Assembly (NCBI GenBank): GCA_937960755.1
Contig: CALGOL010000664.1
Coordinates: 1 to 13,445 of the forward strand
Direction: 5' to 3'
Origin: an uncultured Azospirillum sp.
GTDB lineage: Bacteria > Pseudomonadota > Alphaproteobacteria > Azospirillales > Azospirillaceae
DNA: 13,445 bases
A program made the position numbers and the translations under genes. Shown here piece by piece: positions 1-8,345 of this stretch; within the stretch, counting starts at the first letter, position 1; every line of letters begins with the position of its first letter. The notes below the pieces were generated by a model that was not told where the DNA came from, searched no databases, and saw only the letters and a program-made list of their open reading frames with translations.

Positions 1-2747
1 ATCATTACTTTAAATCAGCGGCGGAAATGCGCGATCTCTTCGCCGATCTGCCTGAAGCGGTCGATAACACCATCGTCATCGCCAAGCGCTGTTCATTCCT
101 GTTGAAGACCGTTAAGCCGATTCTGCCGGCTTTCCCTTGCGAAGGCGAGCGGTCGGAGGAGGACGAGTTGCGCGCCCAAGCGCGCGACGGGCTGGAGTAT
201 CGTCTAAAAACCGTCGTCTATCATGAAGAAATGGACGCGGCGGAGCGGGATCGGCTGCGCAAGGAGTATTTCGCGCGGCTGGAATTTGAACTGGACGTGA
301 TCGCCGGCATGAAATTCCCCGGCTATTTCCTGATCGTGTCGGATTTTATCAAATGGGCGAAGAACCATGACATTCCGGTGGGGCCGGGGCGGGGCTCCGG
401 CGCCGGCTCGGTGGTCGCCTGGGCGCTCCTCATCACCGACCTTGACCCGATCCGCTTCGGCTTGCTATTCGAGCGTTTCTTGAACCCTGAGCGCGTGTCG
501 ATGCCCGACTTCGACGTCGACTTTTGCCAGGATCGCCGCGAAGAAGTCATCCGATACGTTCAAAAGAAATACGGTTACGACCGGGTGGCGCAGATCATCA
601 CTTTCGGCAAGCTGCAAGCCCGCGCCGTGTTGCGCGACGTCGGCCGCGTGCTGGAGATGCCTTACGGGCAGGTGGATAAAATCTGCAAGCTGGTGCCCAA
701 CAACCCGGCCAATCCGGTGACCTTGAAGGAGGCCATTGACGGCGAACCAGCGTTGCAGGCCGCCCGCGATGGAGATGAGACGGTGGCGAAGCTCATGTCC
801 ATCGCCCTGAAGCTGGAGGGGCTTTATCGCCACGCCTCCACCCACGCCGCCGGCGTGGTGATCGGCGACCGGCCGCTGGACGAACTGGTTCCGTTGTATC
901 GCGACCCGCGTTCCGACATGCCGGTGACGCAGTTCAATATGAAATACGTCGAGCAGGCCGGCTTGGTGAAATTTGACTTTCTCGGTCTCAAGACGCTGAC
1001 CGTCATCACCACCGCCGTGCGGCACATTCCTGAAGACCGGCGGCCGAATATTGAAACCCTGCCGCTGGACGACGACAAAACCTATCGCATTCTGGGCCGG
1101 GCCGAGAGCACTGGGGTGTTCCAGCTTGAAAGTTCCGGCATGCGCGACGTGCTGAAACGGCTGAAGCCCAACCGGCTGGAGGACATCATCGCGCTGGTGT
1201 CGCTTTACCGCCCCGGCCCAATGGACAATATCCCCAAATACATCAAAGTGAAAAACGGGGACGAGGCGCCCGATTACATGCATCCCTCGCTGGAAGGCAT
1301 CCTAAAGGAAACCTTCGGCATCATGATTTATCAGGAACAAGTGATGCAGATCGCCCAGGTGCTCTCCGGCTATTCGCTGGGCGGCGCCGATTTGCTGCGC
1401 CGCGCCATGGGCAAAAAGATCAAAGAGGAGATGGATAAACAGCGCGAGGTGTTTGTCGAAGGCGCCAAGAAGAATGCGGTGCCGTCCGAACAGTCGTCGA
1501 TGATTTTCGATCAGGTGATGAAATTCGCCGGCTACGGCTTCAACAAAAGTCACGCCGCGGCTTACGCGCTCATCGCCTATCAAACCGCGTGGCTGAAGGC
1601 GAACCATCCGGTGGCCTTCATGGCGGCGTCGATGACGCTGGACCTTGGCAACACCGACAAGCTGAACATCTTCCGCCAAGAACTGACCCGGCTGAACATC
1701 AAGCTGCTGACCCCCGACGTCAACCGGTCTGAACCTGCGTTCGCGGTGGAGGAGGTCGGCGGCGGCGAGCAAGGCATTCGCTACGCCTTGGCGGCGGTCA
1801 AGGGGGTGGGGTTGCAGGCGATGGAGAATCTCGTCGCCGAACGCCGCCGCAACGGGCCGTTCAAGAGCTTGTTCGATTTCGCCCGCCGCATGGATTTGAA
1901 GTCGATCAATAAGCGGCAATTGGAAAACCTCGCCTGCGCCGGGGCGTTCGACAGTCTGGAAAAAAACCGCGCCAAGGTTCACGGCAATCTGGAAACCTTA
2001 CTGCGCTACGCCCACGCCGTCGCGGCGGAAAAAGACAGCGGCATGAACAGCCTGTTCGGCGGACCGGGCGGGGAGGAGTTGAAGGAGCCCAAGCTTGTCG
2101 ATCCCAAGGGCGGCAATTGGGATGCGCTGGAGCAGTTGCGCCAGGAATTCGCCGCCATCGGCTTCTATTTGTCGGCTCACCCGCTCGACGCCTTCACCGC
2201 GCCGCTTAACCGTTTGAAGGTGATGCGCACAGCGGACATCGCCCGCACCTTGAAATCCGGCGCCAATACGCGGCGGCAAATGGCCGGGATCGTGGTGTCG
2301 AAGCAAGAACGCACCGCCAAATCCGGCAACCGCTTCGCCTTCGTCACCTTGTCCGACGCCACCGGCGTGTTCGAAGTGACGTTGTTTCAGGAAACCTTGG
2401 CGGTCAGCCGCGACCTGCTGGAGCCGGGAACGGCGGTGTTTTTGACCGTAGACATTCAAGCCAACGGTGAGGAGTACCGCCTGACCTGCCAAGAGGTCAA
2501 ACTGCTGGAAACCGCGGTGGCCGCCGCGTCGGAAGGGGTTCGGGTCACGGTGGACGCCGCCGCCGCGGTGGCGGGCTTGCGCGATCTGGTGGAGAAGCTG
2601 CCGCGCGGCCGGGCGAAACTATTGCTGACGCTGGATTTGGACGGCGCGATGGAGGCGGACTTGCTGTTGGGAACCTTCAGCCTGTCGCCGCAAACCCGCA
2701 CCGCAGTCAAGCAAATCGCCGGCGTTGTCGAAGTAGTGGAAATGTAA
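1..2747 (+). CDS. dnaE: DNA polymerase III alpha subunit, 5'-truncated by the window
   Basis: Catalytic subunit of the replicative DNA polymerase III holoenzyme in the cytoplasm. The reading frame is open from base 3 to the window edge, so the ATG at 27 is internal. About 914 residues are present of a family length near 1150, so most of the N-terminal PHP domain is outside. Numbering from that ATG: GPGRGSGAGS lies near 119-128. The palm motif PDFDVDF is at 160-166 and the third catalytic Asp is D317 in KFDFLGL, so all three metal-binding aspartates are present. The finger-region motifs YRPGPM and GYGFNKSHAAAYA follow. A helix-hairpin-helix segment lies near 588-650 and an OB fold near 750-830. 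The internal clamp-binding site reads MNSLF at 673-677, where E. coli has QADMF. The frame is intact. No clear terminator follows the TAA. The assignment is very secure; only the start is missing. Confidence 0.97.
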   Translation, partial: HYFKSAAEMRDLFADLPEAVDNTIVIAKRCSFLLKTVKPILPAFPCEGERSEEDELRAQARDGLEYRLKTVVYHEEMDAAERDRLRKEYFARLEFELDVIAGMKFPGYFLIVSDFIKWAKNHDIPVGPGRGSGAGSVVAWALLITDLDPIRFGLLFERFLNPERVSMPDFDVDFCQDRREEVIRYVQKKYGYDRVAQIITFGKLQARAVLRDVGRVLEMPYGQVDKICKLVPNNPANPVTLKEAIDGEPALQAARDGDETVAKLMSIALKLEGLYRHASTHAAGVVIGDRPLDELVPLYRDPRSDMPVTQFNMKYVEQAGLVKFDFLGLKTLTVITTAVRHIPEDRRPNIETLPLDDDKTYRILGRAESTGVFQLESSGMRDVLKRLKPNRLEDIIALVSLYRPGPMDNIPKYIKVKNGDEAPDYMHPSLEGILKETFGIMIYQEQVMQIAQVLSGYSLGGADLLRRAMGKKIKEEMDKQREVFVEGAKKNAVPSEQSSMIFDQVMKFAGYGFNKSHAAAYALIAYQTAWLKANHPVAFMAASMTLDLGNTDKLNIFRQELTRLNIKLLTPDVNRSEPAFAVEEVGGGEQGIRYALAAVKGVGLQAMENLVAERRRNGPFKSLFDFARRMDLKSINKRQLENLACAGAFDSLEKNRAKVHGNLETLLRYAHAVAAEKDSGMNSLFGGPGGEELKEPKLVDPKGGNWDALEQLRQEFAAIGFYLSAHPLDAFTAPLNRLKVMRTADIARTLKSGANTRRQMAGIVVSKQERTAKSGNRFAFVTLSDATGVFEVTLFQETLAVSRDLLEPGTAVFLTVDIQANGEEYRLTCQEVKLLETAVAAASEGVRVTVDAAAAVAGLRDLVEKLPRGRAKLLLTLDLDGAMEADLLLGTFSLSPQTRTAVKQIAGVVEVVEM

Positions 2748-2759
2748 CGCCTTTATCCG

Positions 2760-2789
2760 TTGTTAACGCCGCCCGCGCCAAACTATTTT
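2760..2789 (+). promoter_or_regulatory. Candidate promoter for the patatin-like gene
   Basis: TTGTTA (2760-2765) and TATTTT (2784-2789) are separated by 18 bp, each matching four of six sigma-70 consensus positions, in the AT-richer gap after dnaE. A start near 2796 would leave almost no leader for the ATG at 2804 but a normal leader for the ATG at 2822. Match by eye only; weak. Confidence 0.27.
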
Positions 2790-2821
2790 TATATGAAACG
2801 AACATGCGGGCGGAGGCGGCC

Positions 2822-3787
2822 ATGGCGGACGGCGGCGGCGGGAACGGCGGTTTGAACCGTCCGAAAATCGGTCTGGCGTTGGGCGGCGGCGTGGCGCGCG
2901 GCTGGGCGCATATCGGCGCGTTGCGGGCGCTGAAGCGTTACGGCATAGAGCCGGACGTGGTGTGCGGCGCGTCGGTGGGCGCCGTGGTCGGCGGCATGAT
3001 GTTGGCCGGCAAGCTCGACGCCCTGGAAGAATGGGTGCTGTCGCTCAACCGGCTGCGCATTGTCAGCTATCTGGATTTACGCATACGGTCCGGCGGCCTG
3101 ATCGGCGGCGAAAGACTGATTAATGAAATGCGCCGCCATATCGGCGATGTGCGGATTGAGGATTTGCCGACGCCCTTCGCGGCCGTCGCCACCGATCTCA
3201 TCACCGGGCATGAGGTCTGGCTGCAAGACGGCGGGCTGTCGGAAGGCTTGCGGGCGTCGTTTTCATTGCCCGGCGTCTTTCCGCCGGTGGAGCGCGACGG
3301 CCGCATGCTGATCGACGGCGCGCTGGTCAACCCGGTGCCGGTGTCGGTCTGCCGGGCGTTAGGGGCGCAATTGGTCATCGCCGTCAACCTGTCGGGCGAT
3401 CTGATCGGCAAGGCGCGCAAGCCGGGCTCCTTGGTTCCGACCGCCGCCGGTTTCGATCTGCTGAAGGTGGTGGAGGAGGGGGCGCCGGCGATGCGCGCCT
3501 TTTCGCCGGTTGGCGCGCTGGCGCAGCGGATTTTCCGCCGCGAAAACGAAGGTCCCAGCCTGTTCGGCGTTATGGTGTCGTCGCTGTCCATCGTCATGGA
3601 CCGCATCACCCGCTCGCGGCTGGCCGGCGACCCGCCCGACGTCCACATCGCGCCGCGGCTGGGCGACGTCGGCTTGCTGGAATTTGATCGCGCCCAGCAC
3701 TGCATCGCGGAAGGCGAAGCGGCGGTCGAGCGGGTCTTGCCGGAACTGCATGACGCATTGGCGGTGTTTTGCAGCGGATCGCGCTGA
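2822..3787 (+). CDS. Patatin-like phospholipase family protein (RssA type)
   Basis: Predicted Ser-Asp dyad acyl hydrolase of the bacterial patatin family; the natural substrate is unknown. I chose the ATG at 2822, giving 321 residues, because GGAGG at 2812-2816 lies 5 nt upstream; the ATG at 2804 has no convincing ribosome-binding site. The product starts with a Gly-rich stretch (MADGGGGNGG). Then come the oxyanion-hole motif GGGVARG, the nucleophile elbow GASVG (Ser51) and the DGA motif (Asp165), all intact and in order. The C-terminal segment with SRLAGDPPDVHI resembles RssA-like proteins of about 300 residues. No signal peptide or membrane segment is evident, so it is probably cytosolic. 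It sits 74 bp after dnaE and on the same strand as the antiporter, from which a 162-bp AT-rich gap separates it. A second patatin domain occurs in the exported protein at 5832-8213. The family call is firm; RssA orthology is not. Confidence 0.9.
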   Translation: MADGGGGNGGLNRPKIGLALGGGVARGWAHIGALRALKRYGIEPDVVCGASVGAVVGGMMLAGKLDALEEWVLSLNRLRIVSYLDLRIRSGGLIGGERLINEMRRHIGDVRIEDLPTPFAAVATDLITGHEVWLQDGGLSEGLRASFSLPGVFPPVERDGRMLIDGALVNPVPVSVCRALGAQLVIAVNLSGDLIGKARKPGSLVPTAAGFDLLKVVEEGAPAMRAFSPVGALAQRIFRRENEGPSLFGVMVSSLSIVMDRITRSRLAGDPPDVHIAPRLGDVGLLEFDRAQHCIAEGEAAVERVLPELHDALAVFCSGSR

Positions 3788-3949
3788 ATCGTATTAGGCG
3801 CACCACGGTCGAGGTGTCGCAGCCGCGTCGCCGACCTAAATAAATTTATCGACATATTATTTCCGGTCTTGTTTTGCTGCATCGCAACATGAGATGCTAA
3901 CCTTATGCCTGCGTTCATAAATTGAAGAGAGAGAGAAGATCGCTAAGCC
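3788..3949. other. AT-rich intergenic region before the antiporter gene
   Basis: This 162-bp gap is distinctly AT-richer from 3838 onward than the flanking genes. It contains TCGACA (3849-3854) and TATTAT (3855-3860), each one base from a -35 or -10 hexamer but wrongly spaced to form one promoter. A 5-bp inverted repeat, GCATC/GATGC, lies at 3879-3883 and 3893-3897. A purine run, GAGAGAGAGAAG, near 3927-3938 may serve as a distant ribosome-binding site. A promoter for the antiporter is likely somewhere here, but I cannot fix it. No terminator of the upstream gene is convincing. Confidence 0.4.
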
Positions 3950-5788
3950 ATGGAGGCGACCAGCACCGTCATTCTCATTGGCGCCGGCCTTTTGGTCGCC
4001 AGCATCCTGACCAGCGTCGCGGCCATTCGTTTCGGCGCGCCCTTGTTGCTGATCTTTTTGGGTGTCGGATTAGCGGCGGGCGAAAGCGGCCTCGGCATCC
4101 AGTTCAGCGATCCGCAGACGGCGTTTCTGGTCGGGTCGGCGGCGCTGGCGGTGATCCTGTTCGAAAGCGGCTTTGACACAAGGCTGCAAAGCTATCGCGC
4201 TGCGGCGGGGCCGGCCTTGACGCTGGCGACGGTGGGGGTCGCCCTGACGACGGCGTTGACCGGCGCCGCAGCCCATTTCCTGTTTGGTTTCAATTGGCTG
4301 GAAAGCATGCTGCTGGGCGCGGTGGTCAGCTCTACGGATGCGGCGGCGGTGTTCTTTTTGTTGCGGGTGGGGGGCATCACCATCCGCGACCGGGTGCGTT
4401 CAACGCTTGAAATCGAATCCGGCGCCAACGACCCCATGGCGATCTTGCTGACCGTGGTGCTGTTGGAGGCGATGCGGCTGGGCGGCGTTGGCGACGATTG
4501 GGCGCTGTTTGTTGAAATGTTCCTGATGCAAATGGGGCTTGGCCTTGCGCTGGGGCTGGCCGGCGGCGTCGCCTTGGTGGCGATCATCAACACCGCCCGG
4601 CTGGACAATGCGTTGAATCCGGTGGTGTCGCTGGCGGTGGCGCTGTTCATTTTCGCCGGAACCAACTTGCTGGACGGTTCCGGCTTTTTAGCGGTTTACG
4701 TCGCCGGGCTGGTGGCCGGGAATTCGTCGCTGCGCGGCGCCGCTTGGCTGCGCCGCTTTCATGCCGGGCTGACCTGGCTCAGTCAGATCGTCATGTTCGT
4801 CATGCTGGGGCTGTTCGCCAGTCCGCGCGGCTTTCTCGACGTTTTGGCGCCCGCCATCGGTTTGGGCGTCGCGTTGATTTTTCTGGCTCGACCGATCGCC
4901 GTCGTCATCAGCCTGCTGCCGTTCCGCTTTTCGGTGAAAGAGGCGGCGTTTTTGTCCTGGGTCGGCCTGCGCGGCGCGGTGTCGCTGCTGTTGGCGCTGG
5001 TGCCGATCTTGGCGGGCTCGCCCAATGGGGTGGCGATTTTCAACGTCGCCTTTATCGTCGTGGTGATTTCGCTGGTGGCGCAAGGCTGGACCATTCGGCC
5101 GATGGCGCGCTGGCTGGGTCTGATCGTGCCGCCGCGCATCGGCCCGGTGGAGCGCGTCGAATTAGAGCTGCCTGACGAAATCGATTACGAACTGGTGACC
5201 TACACCGTTCATCCCAACAGCCCGGTGGGGCGGGGCCAGCAGTTGCCGCGCTGGGCGCGTCCCGCTTTGGTGCTGCGGGGCGGTCAGGTGGCCCCGCTGC
5301 ATCGCGCTCTGCCGCTTCAACCGCACGATCACGTTTACATGTTCGTGGCGCGGCACCGGCTGGCGCTGCACGACAAACTGTTCGCGGCGCCCCGTCCGTT
5401 GGATCAGGATGATCGAGAGTTCTTCGGCGACATGGCGCTGAATCCGGCGATTACGCTGGCGCAATTGGCGGAAATGTACGGCCTGCCGTTGGCGTTGCCG
5501 CGGGCGCAACTGACGTTGGCCGAATTGTTCCGCCAGGAGTTCGGCGCCGGTGCGGAACCCGGCGACCGCATCCGCTTGGGTCCAGTGGAAGTGGTGCTGC
5601 GCGACCGCGACGACAACGGCGATATCCTCTCGGTCGGCCTGCTGCTGGAGCCGAGCCGCCCGGCGGAAACCCGCATTTCGCTGCTGGCTAGTCCGGCGGA
5701 ATGGGTGCGGCGCTTGCGCGACTGGCGCAACCGCGCTTCGTTCCGTCGTTGGCGGGAGCGGCAGAGCCGCAAGACCGGCGGCGACTGA
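3950..5788 (+). CDS. Cation/proton antiporter of the CPA1 family, NhaP2/CvrA-like
   Basis: Inner-membrane antiporter predicted to exchange K+ (or Na+) for protons in pH and osmotic balance; E. coli NhaP2 (CvrA) is the closest relative I can recall. The 612-residue product begins MEATSTVILI, close to the MDATT start of the E. coli protein, which supports this ATG. About twelve to thirteen hydrophobic segments fill residues 1-390. The ion-binding region shows SSTDAAAVF with D130 and ESGANDP with N160-D161. From about 405 to 480 there is an RCK_C/TrkA_C-like domain, followed by a CorC/HlyC-like domain near 485-575 that includes RxFFGD. The last 35 or so residues are Arg-rich and extend beyond the usual 578. 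The gene runs toward the outer-membrane patatin gene. The family is secure; ion specificity cannot be read from sequence. I would name it nhaP2 only provisionally. Confidence 0.92.
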   Translation: MEATSTVILIGAGLLVASILTSVAAIRFGAPLLLIFLGVGLAAGESGLGIQFSDPQTAFLVGSAALAVILFESGFDTRLQSYRAAAGPALTLATVGVALTTALTGAAAHFLFGFNWLESMLLGAVVSSTDAAAVFFLLRVGGITIRDRVRSTLEIESGANDPMAILLTVVLLEAMRLGGVGDDWALFVEMFLMQMGLGLALGLAGGVALVAIINTARLDNALNPVVSLAVALFIFAGTNLLDGSGFLAVYVAGLVAGNSSLRGAAWLRRFHAGLTWLSQIVMFVMLGLFASPRGFLDVLAPAIGLGVALIFLARPIAVVISLLPFRFSVKEAAFLSWVGLRGAVSLLLALVPILAGSPNGVAIFNVAFIVVVISLVAQGWTIRPMARWLGLIVPPRIGPVERVELELPDEIDYELVTYTVHPNSPVGRGQQLPRWARPALVLRGGQVAPLHRALPLQPHDHVYMFVARHRLALHDKLFAAPRPLDQDDREFFGDMALNPAITLAQLAEMYGLPLALPRAQLTLAELFRQEFGAGAEPGDRIRLGPVEVVLRDRDDNGDILSVGLLLEPSRPAETRISLLASPAEWVRRLRDWRNRASFRRWRERQSRKTGGD

Positions 5789-5815
5789 CCTCGCTTCTCC
5801 AAGGTCGCGCCGCCG
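5776..5815. terminator. Possible shared terminator hairpin between convergent genes
   Basis: CGGCGGC at 5776-5782 pairs perfectly with GCCGCCG at 5809-5815. GAC (5783-5785) can add three pairs with GTC (5804-5806) if a 2-nt bulge is allowed. The structure spans the antiporter stop codon and the 43-bp gap before the convergent patatin gene. No T run follows on either strand, so this is weak as an intrinsic terminator. Confidence 0.3.
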
Positions 5816-5831
5816 CCGTCCCAATCATCCG

Positions 5832-8213
5832 TTAGAACAGCTTGCCGAAGTAGAGATAACCGGCGCGCCGGCCGCCGTCGCCGACGCCGAAGCCGAGATA
5901 CGCCGGCCCCAGCGGGGTGTCGGCGCCCAGGAAGGCGCTGCCGCCGTAGTGGCGGCGGCCCAAGCCTTCGCCGGTTCCGTCGTCGGTGGCGCCCATTTCC
6001 AGCGAGCCGCCGAGGTAGAGCGGCAGGTTGAACGCCAAGGGCGAGCTTTCGGTGAGCGGCTGCATGACGATCACCCGGCCCATCAGCAGGTTGGAGCCGG
6101 AAATCTCGCCGCGGGAGTAGCCCGACATGCTGAACATGCCGCCCGCGCTCAACCGATCATAGATCGGCAGGTCGCCCGATAGCGCCGTTCCGCCGTTCAA
6201 GCCGAAGATGACGCGGGTGCGACCGATTTCAAACGCTTGGTTCGCCGCCACCTCCAGCTTGGTGTAGTCGTCGTCGGCCCCCAGCGATTCTGACGAGAAG
6301 TCCAGATTGACTCGCACAACATGGCCGTCGGACGGGAAGTTCACGTCGTCGGCCGTGTCGGACATGAAAACAAGCTGACCGGCGCCGATGTTGAAAATCA
6401 GGTCGTCCGGCATGGCGGAGCCCACCAGACGCTTGATTTCGCCGCGACCGAAACGCAAGCCGCCGGCGATCATGCCGTTCGCCCCCAACTCGGTCCCGAC
6501 CATAAAGCGGGCGTCGGCGGTTATCAGGCGGTATTCAGCCTCCGCCCCGTTGGAGCCGTAGGCGTAGAAATTGCGCTGATAATACTGCGCCTGCGGCGCG
6601 ACGAACCAGCCGGGCGTCGGCTGCAATGGTTGATAGTATTCCGTAAACACGCGCTGTTCTTCGCCGATGGAGGCTTCGGTGCGCCATTCCGCGCCGTTTT
6701 CGTCCAGGCCGGTGAAGGTAAGCGCGCCGCCGAGGGTGAAGGTGCTGCGGCCGGAGAAGTCATGCTCCAGCGCCAGACCGACGCGGAAGTAATCCTTCGC
6801 CCAGCTCTTTTCCGTCGCCGTCACCACCATGCCGGTTTGGCCGTTGCGCTCCACCAGCACGTAATCGATCTGCTCGAAATCCCCCAACCCATAAAGCAGG
6901 GCGAAGTCGCGCTCCAACTGCGCCGCATCCAGCGGCTGACCAACCTTCTGATGGATCATGCGGCGGATGCGTTGTTCCGACAATTTGGTGCGGTTGTCGA
7001 TGTCGATGAACGAGATGATCGGCGGCGGGCCGCCGGCCGACAGCAGGTCGATCTTGCCGGCCACCGCTTTTGTCCGATCGCCGCCCCCGGCGCCGGCGGA
7101 ATGGGTGGTCGCCGCGCCGTAGGCGGCGTTATCGTTTCTGTACTGGCCGCCGCCGTAAAGCTGGCCGCCTTGCGGGTAGGACGCGGCGGCGACGCCGGAT
7201 GCGCCGTGCGACGAGGATCCGCCCGTTGATCGGCCGCTCAACACCGCGCGGGGTTCGCCTTGCAGCTTGCCCAGTTCCGCCAGCCGGCTGGTTTGCGTGC
7301 GGGCGGCTTTTTCGCCGGGCGCGACGGCGTCGGCTATGCGGCCGAAATCCGCCGAGGTCATGTCGCCGAGATCGGGCTGAATCAGGATGTCGCGCGGCCC
7401 GATGGAGCGCAGTTGCGCCAGCGAATTTTGCTGAATCAGCACCGCCAGCATCTGACCGGCGATATCCACGGTGGACTTCAATTGGTCGCGGGTCTTCAAG
7501 ATGGTGGGGATGTCCACCACGATGACGATGTCGGCCCCCATGGCGCGTGCGACGTCCACCGGCAGGTTATTGGCGACGCCGCCATCCACCAGCAGCTTGC
7601 CGTCGACGTCCACCGGCGGGAAGACGCCGGGCACCGACATGCTGGCGCGCATGGCGGTGGCGAGGTTGCCTTTGCCCAGCACCACTTCACGGCCGGTTTC
7701 CAGATCGGCGGCGACCGCGCGATAGCGAATCGGCAGCATGTCAAAGTCGGACACGCCGCGCGCCCGCATCGACAACGCCCGCAGCAACAGGGTCAGGCGC
7801 TGGCCCTGGATGATGCCGGGGGGAAATTGAATGCCGCCGTCCTTGATGCCGACCTTGAGGTCGATCAGAAAGCCGTAGTCGTCCTGCTTGCGGCGGAAGG
7901 AGCGGTCGCCGCGCGGCGGCCGGTCTTCAAACGCCCCGGCCCAGTCGATGCTGCGCACCAGCGAATCCAACTCGTCGGCCTTCAGTCCCATGGCGTAAAG
8001 CCCGCCGACGATCGACCCCATGCTGGTGCCGACCACGATGTCGACCGGAACGTTCAGCTCCTCCAGCACCTTGATGACGCCGACATGGGTGGCGCCAAGG
8101 GCGCCGCCGCCGCTCAGCACCAGACCGATGGTGGGACGGGTTTTCGCCGGCGCCGCGCTGGCGGCCGTTACGGCGGAAAAACATAAAATGATCGATAATA
8201 GCAGGGCGCGCAT
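5832..8213 (-). CDS. Outer-membrane patatin-like phospholipase with POTRA and beta-barrel (type Vd/PlpD-like)
   Basis: Predicted exported lipolytic protein with its own outer-membrane translocator. I place the start at 8213 (793 residues): a signal peptide, MRALLLSIILCFSAVTAASA, begins there, with GGAG 10 nt upstream. A longer open frame to 8348 adds 45 uninformative residues. The patatin domain covers about 27-320, with the nucleophile motif GTSMG (Ser64) and DGG (Asp210). Residues 328-382 are a Gly/Ser/Ala/Tyr-rich linker. A POTRA domain spans about 398-468. The remainder to 793 is beta-barrel of the D15/BamA superfamily ending in a C-terminal Phe, the usual outer-membrane signature. The oxyanion motif reads GGGALG, with Leu39 where Arg or Lys is usual. 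Whether the patatin domain is released or stays attached is unknown. It converges with the antiporter gene and diverges from serA. The family and architecture are clear. Confidence 0.93.
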   Translation of the reverse strand: MRALLLSIILCFSAVTAASAAPAKTRPTIGLVLSGGGALGATHVGVIKVLEELNVPVDIVVGTSMGSIVGGLYAMGLKADELDSLVRSIDWAGAFEDRPPRGDRSFRRKQDDYGFLIDLKVGIKDGGIQFPPGIIQGQRLTLLLRALSMRARGVSDFDMLPIRYRAVAADLETGREVVLGKGNLATAMRASMSVPGVFPPVDVDGKLLVDGGVANNLPVDVARAMGADIVIVVDIPTILKTRDQLKSTVDIAGQMLAVLIQQNSLAQLRSIGPRDILIQPDLGDMTSADFGRIADAVAPGEKAARTQTSRLAELGKLQGEPRAVLSGRSTGGSSSHGASGVAAASYPQGGQLYGGGQYRNDNAAYGAATTHSAGAGGGDRTKAVAGKIDLLSAGGPPPIISFIDIDNRTKLSEQRIRRMIHQKVGQPLDAAQLERDFALLYGLGDFEQIDYVLVERNGQTGMVVTATEKSWAKDYFRVGLALEHDFSGRSTFTLGGALTFTGLDENGAEWRTEASIGEEQRVFTEYYQPLQPTPGWFVAPQAQYYQRNFYAYGSNGAEAEYRLITADARFMVGTELGANGMIAGGLRFGRGEIKRLVGSAMPDDLIFNIGAGQLVFMSDTADDVNFPSDGHVVRVNLDFSSESLGADDDYTKLEVAANQAFEIGRTRVIFGLNGGTALSGDLPIYDRLSAGGMFSMSGYSRGEISGSNLLMGRVIVMQPLTESSPLAFNLPLYLGGSLEMGATDDGTGEGLGRRHYGGSAFLGADTPLGPAYLGFGVGDGGRRAGYLYFGKLF

Positions 8214-8232
8214 GGGGCGGCGGCTCCGTATA

Positions 8233-8259
8233 TAGTGTGGCTGTTTAGCATTTACACTA
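8233..8259. promoter_or_regulatory. Inverted repeat, possible operator
   Basis: TAGTGT (8233-8238) and ACACTA (8254-8259) are perfect inverted arms with 15 bp between them. The arm starts are 21 bp apart, two helical turns, as for a dimeric DNA-binding protein. It lies 20 bp upstream of the patatin start codon, where an operator for that gene would be expected. A shorter nested repeat, TTTAG/CTAAA, overlaps it. The binding protein is unknown. Confidence 0.3.
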
Positions 8260-8345
8260 AATCGCGATGAAGCGCGACCGCCATTGCGTCGTCGGCGTGC
8301 TGTCGGCTCAAGCGCGACGAAAGTCGGACATGCGTCGCCGCCCTG

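Noticed and set aside
465..1283. Long open frame antisense to dnaE (272 codons), with similar ones at 1302-1982 and 1998-2492
   Set aside because: They lie wholly antisense to a well-conserved gene in GC-rich DNA, and their His/Arg/Gln/Val-rich products show no recognisable family.
3795..3838. Hairpin after the RssA-like patatin gene (TAGG/CCTA, GGTCG/CGACC)
   Set aside because: The pairings are short, with a long interrupted loop and mismatches, so a terminator cannot be supported.
6321..8186. Two long plus-strand frames (302 and 308 codons) opposite the outer-membrane patatin gene
   Set aside because: The minus-strand protein has a signal peptide, patatin motifs, a POTRA and a barrel, and the plus-strand products look like typical antisense translations.
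8229..8236. TATA-like hexamers near 8231 as a -10 element for either divergent gene
   Set aside because: No acceptable -35 lies 16-18 bp away on either strand, and a minus-strand start from here would remove the patatin ribosome-binding site.
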